Made by a program: the position numbers and the translations under genes. Below the pieces are notes generated by a model. That model was not told where the DNA came from. It saw only the letters and a list, made by a program, of their open reading frames with translations, and ran no database searches. 64,000 nucleotides of DNA from Cryptomeria japonica (lineage: Eukaryota; Streptophyta; Pinopsida; Cupressales; Cupressaceae): positions 166,699,521-166,763,520 of the forward strand of contig NC_081406.1 in NCBI RefSeq assembly GCF_030272615.1. Direction: 5' to 3'. Each line of letters opens with the position of its first letter. Position 1 is the stretch's first letter. Shown in pieces: positions 23,394 through 35,284 of this stretch.

Positions 23394-24970
23394 TTGCAAA
23401 ACCTAAATTTTCAGCCCACTTTTTCACCTCAAAGACGAGCAAGAAGTAGGCCTCCTTCTCTGTCTACTTCACTTCCTGTATCCTCAGTCTGTCAAGCTCT
23501 AACCTTGCATGGTGTTGCTTTACCAAACATAATCAATCCAACTCCTCTTAATATCATTCTCCCAATGGCAATAAATAATCCTTGGGGGCTGCAGTGGGTC
23601 CACTGAAATTGGGTTTAAATCTGAATCCCCTACCCAAAGGAGCAAGAGATCACTTGCCAAAATTTAGTGGTGATGGGAAAACCATTGTTGATGAGCACTT
23701 GAATGCGTTCAATGTTTTCTGTGAGATAATAGTTGTTCAACACGAAGATGTTGTTGTGAGGTTATTTGTACAAACATTAACTAGAGTGGTTGCAGATTGG
23801 TTCTATCACCTTCCAAACAGTGCAATAAAAAATTGGCAAGGGTTGAAAATAAGGTTTGAGGTAAGATTCAAGGTAGCTGAGGATGAACACTCTCTTTTAG
23901 CTCAATTGGCCCAGTTAAAGAAAGAGATATCGGAGTCTATGAGGGACTTTGTAGCAGAATTTGATAAGATTGTACATAAAATTCCAATCAATCAAAAACC
24001 CTCAGATGACAATCTGAAATGTTTTTTTATAAATTCCATGCCTTCAGAGATAGGTTTCCTGATCCGTACGCAAAGAGTTGCAACCCTAAGTGATGTCAAA
24101 ACGCTTGCAGTTGAGTTGGAGGATGATTTGATCACAGTAGGGAAATGGAAAAGAGAAGTACAGATACCCAATGCTCAGCCTTCTACTTCTCCAGACCCTG
24201 TAATCCAAAGACTGATGAATGATGTAATAACTCTTAAAGGATAGTTACCTAAAGCCAGTGCATCTTATTCATCTCCTTACCAAGACATTCCTAGAAGGAA
24301 TACAAATCAGTTTTTTGGGATAGGAAACAAATCTTTACAATTACCTCCTACTCAACAAAGATTGGTTATTGAAGCTCCACCACCCAAAGGAAGCATGTGT
24401 GTTTTTCATCTTACAAATGAACATGATGGCAATTCCTGTCCAGAAATGGTGCGCTATGCACAACTGCTGAATTCAGAAGAGATTTCCAATGAATCGAGTG
24501 AAGAGGAATCTTTAAAGCAACCTAGCGACTCTGAAATCAATTTCCTAGAGTATGAATCAGATTCAGAAAGAGGAGGTGACATTTTGGTTACTTCGGAAGA
24601 TCCGTCATGTGTTGTGCTAACAAGAAATCAACAGAATATAAGACCTCAAGGTATATCTTCATCCTCTACCATGAATTCAAAGGGTAAGGAAATTATTTCC
24701 AGATTTCATAACAATGACCAAAAGCCTCAAGAACTCCCATTTGTAAAATCTGTTGAAAAGGAAAGTTCTTTTGATATTGTAGAATTTTGTAAATCTTCTC
24801 AAATTCAAATTACACCTGCCGAGTATCTTAAATTAAATCCCAAAGAATTGGATAAGCTGGTGAGATTTGTAAAAGGGGGCAATGTATCGCAAGCTAATGA
24901 AACACAAAGCTCAGTAAATGCTACACTGTCTTCTCAGAAGGGAGTGTCGGCTCAGCCAAATGTTTCCTGA
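23394..24970 (+). pseudogene. Element B gag and gag-protease linker
   Basis: The gag core follows a short N-terminal part in another frame (frameshift near 23590). Landmarks are PKFSGDGKTIVDEHLNAF, VVADWFYHLP, IKNWQGLKIRFEVRF, SLLAQLAQLKKEISESMRDF and FFINSMPSEI, the standard plant retrotransposon gag fold that assembles virus-like particles. An in-frame TAG at 24242 stands where a Gln is likely. The frame then continues through YQDIPRRN, PPTQQRLVIEAPPPKG and a degenerate single zinc-like patch (CVFHLTNEHDGNSCPE, a CHxxxH-like motif). It continues to an acidic linker and the TGA at 24968. The protease lies in the +1 frame. Confidence 0.88.
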
Positions 24971-24989
24971 ATTGACTTCTGGCATAACC

Positions 24990-27900
24990 GCCCTTCAAAC
25001 TGAAGATACTTTGTCCATTAGTGAGTCAAAACCTGAACATTTTTATATATCATTATTTATAAATGGTCATAAATTAAACAACTATATTATAGATTCAGGT
25101 GCATCAGATAATATAATGCCCTCTGCAGTAGCCAAAGCCTTGGGGTTATCCTTGACAAAAACCTTTGGCAAGTGTTATTCAATGGACTCTAAACAAATAC
25201 CCCTATTAGGACAGATTAAAGATGCTCAAGTAGTTCTTGTTGCTCACCCGAATAAAAGAATCAAGCTCACTATTCTAATAGCTGACATTCCTGCAAGTTA
25301 TGGTATGTTACTAAGTTGCACATTTTGTAGAGACTTAGGGGGTGAGATAAAAATGGATTGGTCTCAAGCCACAATTCCTGTAGGGAAAAATCGAGTCATT
25401 TTGCAGCCTGAACCTAAATCTAAGTTCACTATTTTTCCTTCTGATGATCCAAGGGCGCAAATTCTGTATCATGGGTGTCAATTCGGGAATTACATGATTT
25501 TATTTGATAATGAAATAGCAAGAAGTGTATCACAGTCAAAGGAAAAAAGAAAATTGTGGCTAATGGAGTTTGATGGAAGTTGTCCAGCGTTTGGTTCAGG
25601 TGCAGGGGTAGTACTAATTCCACCTTCTGGTACTCATATACCTTTTTCGTTTAAATTGGAATAAAAGAACACAAACAATACGGCTGAGTATGAAGCTTTG
25701 TTATTGGGTTTAGCTGAAGCCAAGAAACTGGGAGTAAAACTTTTGCAAGTCAAAGGAGATGCAGAGTTGATTGTGAAACAGGTCAAATGATTGTTTAATG
25801 TAAAAAACGAAAGGCTAAAACACTACTGAAATAGAGTTGGGATGAAATCGAAGATTTTGATGCATTTTCTATTGAGGCTATTCCTAGAGAACAAAATTCA
25901 AAAGCAGATTCATTAGCCATATCAACTTCCTTATTGATTCCTCATCCTGAATTTGTTGATGATACTTATTGAGTGGAGTTAATATATCGGCCTAGTGTTC
26001 CTGATAATTCAGAATTTTGGCAGGTGTTTGAAAATGATAAACAAATTAATAATTTTATGCAGTGTGTAGAAACATTTGCTGCTACATATTTTGAAGTATC
26101 AGATGCAGTGTAACGAGTTTTCACCAGAACGGGCCAAGGAGTTGACTGATGGAGTTATGCAATTAAAAGGGAATAAAATTCCTAAAGGGTTGGTTTCATT
26201 AGAACGTCTTTTTTATCGTCATGATGCCTAAAAAGAAAAGCAAAGGTGATAAGACTCCTAAAGTCCAAGATGTAGGAGGCTACGAAAGGATTAACATTGG
26301 CACTGAAGATGATCCCAAATATATAAATCTGGGAAAATGTTGCACACCTGTGGAGAAAGAGAGATCCATTAGTCTCCTGTTGGAATTCAAAGATGTTTTC
26401 GCTTGGTGTTATGATGATCTAAAGAACTTCAGGGACGGAAAATTTCAAGATCGCATTCCCTTGAAGCCTGGAGTAAATCCTTTTCGACAAAAGCTTAGGA
26501 GTTTCAATCCTAAAGTAGTTGAAGCCATATTTCAGGAAGTAGATAAAATGTTGAAGGCTAGGATTATATACCCCATCCATCATTCTACATGGATAGCCAA
26601 CATAGTTCCTGTTTGGAAGAAAAATGGAGAAATAAGGATTTGTGTAGATTTTAGAAACCTGAATTAGGCCAGTCTGAAAGATAACCATCCATTGCCTACT
26701 ATGGATCATATTTTGCAAACGGTTTCAGGTTCTGAAATGATGTCTATGCTTGATGCCTTTTCAGGTTATAATCAAATTAGTGTTTTAGAAAGTGATCAAC
26801 ATAAGACTGCCTTCATTACTCCCTGGGGTACCTTTGCTCATAACAGAATGTCATTTGGTCTAATCAATGCAAGGGCGACATTTCAGTGAGCTATGGACTT
26901 ATCCTTTGGTCATTTGAAAGATAAGATAATTGTTGTATATCTTGATGATTTAACTGTCCTGTCAAAGAGGAGGAAGCATCATCTGAGAGATCTAAGACAA
27001 GTGTTACAAAGGTGTCGTGAACATGGAGTGTCCCTAAATCCAAGAAAGTCAGTATTTGGGGTGATAGAGGGTAAATTGCTTGGCCATATTGTCTCTGAAG
27101 AAGGAGTAAGAGTGGATCCTGAAAGAGTAAAGGCAATTCAACAGCTAAGTCTACCATCTAACAGAAATGCAGTCAGATCCTTCTTTGGAAAGGTAAATTT
27201 TGAGGAGATTCATTCCAGATTTCGCACAAACCACAAGGTATATTGTAAATTTGATGAGTGAAAAGCAAGCATTTAAATGGAATGAGGAAGGAAAGAAAGC
27301 ATTTGAATCAATAAAAGAGGCTATTGGTCATGCACCTATTCTGGTCAATCCAGATTTTAAAAAGGATTTTATTATCTATTGTTATGCCTCAGAGCATACT
27401 ATGTCAGGGATTTTGTTGCAGAAGAATGAGGATAATGAAGAAGTCCCGATATCTTTTATGAGTGTTCCCTTGTAGAAACACGAATTGAAATATTCCCTGA
27501 TGGAAAAACAAGCATATGCAGTTGTGAAAGCTGTAAAACAGTTCAGGTACTATATTCTCCATTCTCATGCAGTTGTTTATGTGCCTCACTCTGTAGTCAA
27601 GGGCATTTTGACACAACAGGATATAGGAATGAATTATAGAGCCTCATGGGTGTCAAAGATTCAAGAGTTCAATTTGGATATTAAACCCACAAAATTGGTG
27701 AGAGGACAAGGTCTGTGCAAATTCATTGTTGAAAGTAAGGATGAAGTGACAGAGGAATTGCCTTTAGTCTTGTTTGTCAGACTTCAGGATTCTTGGTTTG
27801 CAGATGTTGCATACTATTTGACCTATGGAGATTGCCCAATACATCTTTCTTCAAAAGAAAAACGGGAGTTGAGGTTAAAGGCTGCCAAATACATCATTTT

Positions 27901-29050
27901 TAATGACGTATTATATAAAAGGGGCTTGGATAGAAATTTCTTGCGTTGTGTAGATAAATCACTTTAGGAGTCACTGTTGAAGACCTTTCATGATGAAGCC
28001 TGTGGTGGCCATTTTTCATCTATGGTAACCACTTACAAAATTTTGAAAAATTGCTATTATTGGCCAAGAATGTTCAAAGATATATACGCATGGGTAGCCA
28101 AGTGTGAGAAATGTAAATTATTCACAAGTAAGCCACAACTCGTAGCATTACCGCTTCGGCCAGTCATTGTGGATGAGCCATTCAAACAGTGGGGTTTGGA
28201 TTTCATAGGTCCTTTGACGCCTACTTCAAGTGCAAGGCATACACTTATACTAACAACCACAAATTATTTTACCAAGTGGGTTGAGGCCATTCCGGTGTGG
28301 AAGACGTCTTTTGAGGTTGTTTGTAACTTTTTCAAAGAAAATATCCTGGTTCGATTTGGAGTTCCTCTAAAACTTGTGGTTGATAATGCAACTAATTTCT
28401 CTTCTGCTGAGATTTCATTGTTTTGTTATGATCATGGGATATCCCTCGCTCATTCTTCCGATTATTATCCTCAGGGGAACAGTCAGGGGGAATCCAACAA
28501 TAAAAATCTTATAAATATTATGAAGAAATTGGTAAGTGAAAATTTCAAAGATTGGCATAAAAAATTATATGAAGCTTTTTGGGCGGATTGTACATCACCA
28601 AAAAGAGCTATTGGGATGTCACTATTTGAATTGGTCTATGGTGTAGGGGCTCAGGTAGCACTTCCTTTGGAACTTGCAACAACTAAGTTACAGACCGTCA
28701 TTGAGGATGTCTATTTTCAAGATTCTCTGGAAAAACGGATTATGCATTTGATGAGGATTCATGAGGAAAGGGACAAGTTAGTAGATTGGATAACAGAGCA
28801 TCAGACGAGGGTTAAAAAGATATTCGACAAGCAAGCCAGGCCATGGAAATTCATGCTAGGTGATCAGGTTTTGCTCTAGGACAAAAAAAGGGAACCAAAA
28901 GGAGTGCATGCAAAGTTCGAATCGCTATGGAAGGGACCGTTTGTGATTTAGGAAGTAAAAGGTCCTAACTATTTCAAAATTGCATATCAAGATGGTTTTG
29001 TTCTTCCCCTGACCTATAATGGCCAAGATTTGAAACTGTATCAATTGTAA
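24990..29050 (+). pseudogene. Element B pol: protease, aRNase H, RT, gypsy RNase H, integrase
   Basis: Protease: YIIDSGASDNIMPSAVAKAL with intact DSGA and DIPASYGMLL. The archaeal-type RNase H follows at about 25553-26000 (LMEFDGSCPAFGSGAG, TNNTAEYEALLLGL, KGDAELIV, SKADSLA). RT starts near 26280 with GEIRICVDFRNLN, YLDD near 26939 and KSVFGVIEGKLLGHIVS. The gypsy RNase H at about 27300-27720 reads YCYASEHTMSGILLQ and VYVPHSVVKG, with at least two catalytic Asp replaced. Integrase: CEKC, WGLDFIGPL, VVDNATNF and GNSQGESNNKNL, and a C-terminal DQVLL-KKREPKG module. Stops include TAG at 26665, 27473, 27965 and 28877 (Trp codon in A), TGA at 26887 (CGA in A) and TAA at 25662, plus frame changes near 25830 and 27200. 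The domain order is the same as in A. Confidence 0.92.
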
Positions 29051-29201
29051 ACAAGAGTCCCTCGTGATTTTTGTACATAGTTTTGGTTTGTTTAGTCTGT
29101 AGTTTCTTTTCTATTGTTGTGTCGGTTTTGGTCTTTAAATAAAGCCTGTTTGTGAAACCAGAGATCTTTGAGTTCATGTCTAGTTCCCTTACAATCCTAG
29201 T

Positions 29202-29215
29202 CCCCAGTCAGAGCC
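29202..29215 (+). promoter_or_regulatory. Conserved post-pol motif CCCCAGTCAGAGCC (element B)
   Basis: Identical 14-mer to 11937-11950 in element A and at nearly the same distance after the pol stop (152 versus 167 nt). The function is unknown. Confidence 0.5.
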
Positions 29216-29310
29216 GATGTTAGTGCCCCCTCAATTTTTCATTTAAAATGTCCAAGCTTGCGGGTTGCCTTTTGGTGTCTCTATTCTTTCAGGTCTTTTG
29301 TACCTCTTCG

Positions 29311-29736
29311 CTTTGAACTTAAGCCGTTGAACTTTAAAAAACAGTTCAATCGATTCAAGGTTCAAAGCGCGTTTTAGGTAATGTCTTTAGCGGCCTTTAT
29401 CTCAACTAAAGCAAGCACGTTGTTGTTATGCGTTTTGAACTTTGAACCCGTAAACCTTTTTGGTTCAAGGTTCAAAAAGTCCTTTTTGCGTGAGTCGCGG
29501 CTATGTAATGTTATTTAACGAGCAAGCGTAAATGTGTTGAAGTCAGTATTGAACTTGAACCTCGAACCAATTGTCTTTTCGGTTCAACAGTTCAACGGTT
29601 CAAAGTCCTTTGCTTGTTAGTCATGGTTATTGCTCGTTCCCGGTATTGTTTTGAGCCGCTAGTTCATTGTCGTTCTTCCTGAATGAACTTGAACCATTGA
29701 ACTCTTTGTGAGATGGTTCAAAGTTCAAAAGGTTCA
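29311..29736. repeat. Four GTTCAA/TTGAAC hairpins about 120 bp apart in the B spacer
   Basis: Arms: CTTTGAAC (29311) with GTTCAAAG (29360); TTTTGAACTTTGAACC (29433) with GGTTCAAGGTTCAAAA (29462), 15 of 16 paired over a 13-nt loop; 29549-29568 with 29581-29604; and 29684-29702 with 29715-29736. The GTTCAA core is repeated two or three times in each arm. Confidence 0.85.
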
Positions 29737-30248
29737 CTTCAAGCTGATTCTAAAGACCTTGATTACACTGGAGGCAGTGCGGTAAGAAGGAATATTGCTG
29801 GCATCTAATAGTTTAAAATTCTAAATTCTAAAACTGATCATGAGGACATTAACTACTTGTGTGAAGGTGATGAGCAATTAAGAAAGTGTCAGGTTTTCAA
29901 TCATATCACTGTTACTTCACACTTTTAAATGAATCATTATGAAGTGTGCAAAGTTTTTCTCGGCTTTTTCCCGTTTGTTCAAAAAGGATATATGAATTCA
30001 TCTCCATAATTTGTAAGGGTTGCAGCTGCTATAATTGAGCGAATTGGACATGCCGAAGGTAAATTCAGATCTACTTTCCTAAGAGGGTTTCATAGATTCA
30101 TGGTGGTAACAGGTGAGTTCAGATGATTCCTCTATGCTGTATTTCCTTAGTTCTGAAGATTTACCAGTGTAGGAAGAAAATCTTTGGTTTGTTGGAGTAG
30201 AATTCCACCCTGTTTTAGAATTGCTTAATTAAAGTATAGGTAGGCAGT

Positions 30249-33200
30249 ATGAGGCCGGTACTGCCGAAACTTGGTCGGATGTCTCGTTTAGTGAGCATAT
30301 TACCAGAACTAGATGATAATTCCTTAGCTCACGCCGACCTAGGGGATTTCTTAGAAAGAACCAAGAACCCTGAAGCTGGTTCAATAATGGAGAAAATAGT
30401 GAGAAATGGTCTCATTGAAGCCGCTGCATTTCCACTTGCTGCACCATACCCAGATTTGATAGTAGCTTGTATGAATAGGTATGATGCTGAGAATAGGTGC
30501 ATAAGAACCAGTAATGGCGAGCTATTAGTTGGTATCAACAGGGAAACAATAATGGCGGCAATGGGAACCCCGCATAAGGAGTCATATGAGGACTGGTCAA
30601 TTGGGACCTCATACGCATTCTTCTCTGAGAAGAAGAGTATGTATAGAAGTGTAATTGCAAGAAACTGGCTCCTGAGAGTTCAAAAGGGTGGGTCACGATT
30701 GCCGAAAACCCTTACCAGAGAGCACTTATCACAGAAGTGCGAGACATTGTTATACTGTTAAATAGGCTAAAAGGGAATTCACACTTCTTTTACTAGGAAG
30801 ATTGGATGTATTTTTATATTCAGGTGACAGATATCTTGACGAGGCATAGGTAATTGAAGAGAGGCTCCATGAAGGTTTAAGTAATTTTATGGGCATGTCT
30901 AGTTTTTATGTCCTCTTATCTTTTCTACATATTAGCATGTACCAGAGATTGGCATGGCTTACTCAATGAACCATGGGTGGATGGTATGAAGGTTTATGAT
31001 TACTATCCTTTATTACAACAACAGAAACATGTAGAACATATTGCCAGATGGAATGGTGTCTTCGCAGGTTTACTTGCTTTTAAACTACAGGGTGATGTGA
31101 ACAAGAGGATGTCAGTTGAAGCAATGGAGTTGATAAGTATATATGGCAGCTTCTTCATTCAATTTCCTAGGTTTACCTATCTTCGAGTAGGTGGATTTGA
31201 AGGTGAACCATTCAAGCTACCTAGGTATGCCTTCGATAGCTATGTACTCATTGAGGTGAGCAAGCAACTAGCTCATATTGATAAAAGGTTAGGGGCAAAA
31301 GGCGAATCTAGAGTTGCCTTTCCTGTTGAACTTGGGTACTACAACTGTAAGTCTGTGTCTGATGCTTTAAATTTGGAATTGGAATTTAAGAAGATGAAAC
31401 TGCAGCCCTATGTTGCTAGACGTAAGTTTGATAGCAGAGGCTATGCCGTGGAAAACCTAAATGTAGACGATCACTTTTGTCATGAACCCCAGTTGGAAGA
31501 TTACTGGGAGAACTGTAGTGATGAATATGAAGTAAGGAGAAGACTGTGGTCAAGATTTACTCTGCAGCAGATAATCACCATGAGGCTTCCTATAAACGTA
31601 TCTGGAGTATAGGAGGAAACAGGGAAAGATGTTTTGGATCCTGAATTCAACAAGAAAGTTCAAGGAGAGCCAATCCCTGAGATTGACTGGAATAAAAAGG
31701 AAGATGATAATATTCAAGCTAGGACTTTTAATGTTGTAACGAGAACTGAGAAATGGATGTGAGACTAGAAATTTAAGAAAGGGTCGCTCATGTCCTCCCA
31801 TGAACTAAGAGTCGATTCACATACTGTGACTCAACTTCCTATTTCCTCCACTAATGAAATTGTTGATGTTGCAGGTGGTTCAAAGTCAATTGTTGAAAAA
31901 ATCCAACCAAGAAGATCAAAAAGGTCACTGCCAGGTTCTTCAGCAGCCCGAGTAACTCGGTCAAGGAGCAAGAAAAAGAGCAAAGAGTCAGCATTGAGCC
32001 AGATTGTTGTAGACTTGGATCCAAGTGAAGAAGTTGAAGTAATAGTGGATCAATAGGAATTGAGTGAACCCCCGGTACAAGAGGTGGACATAGGTAAAGA
32101 AACAGAAGGTGAATTGAATCCAATGAACACTCTTATTATTGTTAATTCACCAAGTACTCAGACAACTCCTCCATCCAAAGAACCTGCAAACACACCGCGA
32201 TGGTTAGAAGTTGTTGTTGGGAAGAAACGCAGTGCGGTACCAATCACAATCCCTATAGAAGATATGGTCAGCAAGTGTCTCGAAAAGGTGTCCAAGCCGA
32301 AAAGACTCAAAACACAGACAATGCTTGAGGTAGATGAAGCAACAGGTCATTGGACAGTCGAGATAGCTAAGCCTATTCCAAGTAGAAACTCAGACAAAGC
32401 TACAGAAGATGGCTTCATAGTAGAAAAAATTGATTTGGGGGTTGCTTCGCAAGCCGTCGATGTCAAACACTTGGAGTCTTCCACGAAGAGGATGATTTCC
32501 AGATCATGGAAAGACGAAAAGGATAAAAAAGAGTTGAAGCAGATCATCACTCAAATGGTTGAGTACATTAATGCCATTCACCATCCAAACCCTCAACCCT
32601 TGTCACAAGTGGCAATATCCTTTGACCCCAAATCTCCAGCAAATCAAAAGATGTTAGATCAGGTTCAGAGAAACAGAATGGTAGCCGAGATGTTCAACGA
32701 ATGGCTTGATCTCATAATACAACAAGGTTCAAACTATATTGTCAGTCTGGTAAAAGTATATGAGGATGTTGTGACTGTGAGTAAGGAATTGGAATTGGAG
32801 GTTATTGCCTGGGAGAAAGAAAGGACCAAATGGGTGGCAGTTCTTGCATAGATGAATGATATACAAAAATTTGGTGTGATGAAGTTCTTGGCTGAAAAAC
32901 CAATGGAGAGCTTGGATGACAATGTACTGTATGTATCAAAGAAAAACGTGGAGTGGCGACATTCAATTATCAAACAGGGCCACGAGGAATCCACCAAACT
33001 GCTAAAAGGATTGACAGATCTAATCGATACAATGCAAAAAGATCTTAAATGCATTGACATCCAACTTATGAAAGATGATGCTCAGACAATCGAAGCTACT
33101 ACAGATATGACAAAAATCTTCCAAGGATACAGTTCATCAAGAAGACGAAATCCTTGACTACGGATGATTTCTTGAAGGTAGCTAGGATAGAGTCAATGCT

Positions 33201-33432
33201 CATGGTTTGTTCTGATCATCTAGAAGCGCACAAGGCAAAGGTGTCACAAGTAAATAGGGACAAGGAGGTCTGGAAGCAACGAATTCAGCATATTGGACTC
33301 CCCTATTTCCAGGTCATCCTGAACTTCTCGGTGGCACATTTAGAGTGGCGTGGCATGCGCAGTTCTATGGCAAAACAGGATAAACCAGCGACTTCCTCTG
33401 CCACGGTGGAGTCTCAATCAACTAAGGGATGA
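30249..33432 (+). pseudogene. Element B downstream ORF (ORF3), decayed
   Basis: Homologous to the 14045-17476 ORF of A. Shared anchors are HADLGDFLERTKNPE (A HVDMAEFINRVEDPQ), IVACMNRYDAENRCIR, ELISIYGSFFIQFPRFT, GEPFKLPRY and ALNLELEFKKMKLQPYVARRKFDSRG. The middle carries a strongly basic patch (RRSKRS, RSRSKKKSK near 31910-31990), a possible nuclear localisation signal, followed by a heptad-rich C-terminus. Broken segments: 30249-30761, 30908-31612, 31790-32056, 32060-32851, 32852-33157 and 33154-33432. Between 30761 and 30908 the homologous stretch is scrambled or deleted. The final stop TGA (33430) coincides with the first bases of the 3' LTR. The family is unrecognised. Confidence 0.78.
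33419..33429 (+). other. Polypurine tract of element B
   Basis: CAACTAAGGGA immediately before the TGAGC start of the 3' LTR. The same string stands before the 5' LTR at 22427-22437, because an internal fragment was copied there. Confidence 0.6.
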
Positions 33433-34259
33433 GCTGTCAGCCGATCTATGGCTGTTGTTTCAGTTTCTTTTGTTTTAAGCAGACGGTTTCTTTAACCTGT
33501 GGTTAAAGTTAAGTTTAGTTATGATCTAACAAACTATGAGCCTGGAGGCTATTTAAGTTAGTAAGTTTATGAGAGAGTCCGAAAAATTGTGATTTTGAAG
33601 GAACGAAAATCTGTTTTCTGTGAATTTCTAAAAACTGAAATGACTGGGTTATCTATGAAATGTTATGACATGTGTAATCTTTAAATCTGTGCGTTTGAGG
33701 AACTGGCAATCTCTGTTGAGATGTTTGCTAATGTGCAGAATATCATTTCGTTATCAGTTATTTCTGTGTTTTCTGAATTCATTGTTTCCATTATTTACAA
33801 GTAAATTCATTGTAAATTGAGTTGTGTTGGTCCCCCTTGTCCTGTGAGACACGAGAGAGAATCGATCAGTGTTCATACTACTATGCGTTTGCTTTGCTTT
33901 GAATTTATGAAATGAACATGTGTGGAAGTAGGAGTCTATGAGCTCTTTCTTTGGAATAGATCTTCAAAATATTCTTTCAGTTTTGTTTTGAAAGCATTAT
34001 TTTGTGTTGATGAATGAATGCGAAAGCCTTTTTACGCTTTCTAGTTAAAAGTGTATTCATTTCAAAGTTTTCTGCATAAAAATTCATTGCAAATCTCATG
34101 AGGAGCTGCCCTCTAATGCAGAGGATGAATTTATAATCGGTTAATCCAACTGTTGGTTTATTTGTTTTCCTTTCATTAAGGGGTGTAAAAGAGTCATATT
34201 ATAGTTCAAAGAAAACAAACATTATAATTTAAAGAAAGGGGCAAATCTGTTAACCAACA
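33430..34259 (+). repeat. Element B 3' LTR, about 830 bp
   Basis: Pairs with 22438-23269. It begins TGAGCTGTCAGCC and ends GTTAACCAACA, directly followed by the AAATA target duplication at 34260-34264. Confidence 0.92.
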
Positions 34260-34264
34260 AAATA
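34260..34264. repeat. Target site duplication AAATA, right of B
   Basis: Exact match to 22285-22289. It lies 45 bp before the 5' splice site side of LRR exon 34314-34385, so B sits in an intron of that gene. Confidence 0.85.
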
Positions 34265-34313
34265 TAAATTAAAAAATGATGACATTATAAATTGATGTAG
34301 TGTATTAACTCAC

Positions 34314-35284
34314 AATGTCTTTGGTTTGATAGAATCTCCAAGATAATTGGGAATTTCTCCATAAATTGATGCATTTCTTAGCACGCTGCAAAAATAAATG
34401 TTGATTACAAGCATATAAAAGATTAAGTTTATACTTATGTTAAAACATTTTAACTTCAAAACTTTTTACATAATTTTGATGATATATTAATTTTGTATCA
34501 ATACACTTACATTGTTTTTAATTTTGTTAAATTTTGCATAAATGACAAATTTGATCCATCTCCAATCAAATAAGATATCCTCCTGCTTATGTATATAATC
34601 AAATAAGACTCGTCAATATCAGCTAGATGAGGTACATATATTTAAATAAGTCTAACACAAGAAATTAATTTTAATATATTAACAAGTACACCTTTAAGAG
34701 ACACATTCCGAAAAATAAAAGAAGGAACAATGCTTTGAATTACCACATTTTCAAGCACGAAATGTGAAATCTTAAATAAGGAAATAAAAAGGAATGATTA
34801 AGGAAACAATACTTACAAGTCCTTTAGTTGAATCAAATTTGAAAAGGTTGAAGGAATTGGACCTTCTAAAGAAGTAGCTTCAAGTCGCCTATAATGAATA
34901 GTGACATTTAACTTCTATTTGTCTAATTCTCTACACATAGGATTATAATTTTTTATATTGTTGTAAACTTATCACAGATCCTTAAATAATAAGAAAGGTC
35001 TAACTCTTTACACATAGGATAAAGAATCTTACAAAATTGTAAGGTTTCTCCAGTTTCCAATGAAATTTGGTATTTTACCACTAAAACCGTTACTACTTGC
35101 TACGCTGCAAACAAAAAAAATTAAATGGCATATATTTAAATCATTTCATTTTTAACTTTAAACAATAAAATTTAAATACTAAAACATTGAATTAAAAAGC
35201 ATACAAACTTACAAATGTTCCAATCCATGAAAATGTCCATATATTTGAGGTATCTCCCCATGTAACTGATTACTTTCAATATGC
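34314..35284 (-). CDS. LRR receptor-like kinase fragment: five 72-nt LRR exons
   Basis: Transcribed right to left. Exons are 35213-35284, 35033-35104, 34817-34888, 34511-34582 and 34314-34385. Each is exactly 72 nt, bounded by AG and GTAAG (GTGAG for the last), with phase-2 introns. Joined, they read open with one 24-residue LRR per exon. Typical stretches are SNQLHGEIPQIYGHFHGLEH, NGFSGKIPNFIGNWRNLT, SLEGPIPSTFSNLIQLKDL, LIGDGSNLSFMQNLTKLKT and LRNASIYGEIPNYLGD. This pattern, including the LRN-SIYGEIP repeat, is that of the extracellular domain of subfamily LRR-VIII kinases, which also carry malectin, transmembrane and kinase parts. Those parts and further 5' exons are not visible. B lies in the next intron downstream and element N upstream, so the gene may be split by giant introns or be a fragment. 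The open frame argues for recent function. Confidence 0.87.

Larger units (their letters stand above)
29051..30248 (+). other. Element B spacer between pol and ORF3
   Basis: About 1.2 kb without coding signs. It contains the A/B-shared motif CCCCAGTCAGAGCC (29202-29215) and a set of four GTTCAA/TTGAAC inverted repeats (29311-29736). The rest shows nothing I can name. Confidence 0.65.
22290..34259 (+). mobile_element. Element B: nearly complete Tat-like Ty3/gypsy retrotransposon
   Basis: Layout: inverted LTR terminus (22290-22397), stray 3' internal fragment (about 22389-22437), 5' LTR (22438-23269), tRNA primer site (23276), gag, pol, spacer, ORF3, polypurine tract, 3' LTR (33430-34259). It is flanked by a perfect AAATA duplication. 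The two LTRs differ by several percent by eye, including a 4-bp indel (TAAGTAAGTAAG/TAAGTAAG), so the insertion is old. All ORFs are broken. It shares gene order with A, including the RNase H placed before RT and the ORF after pol. Confidence 0.93.
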
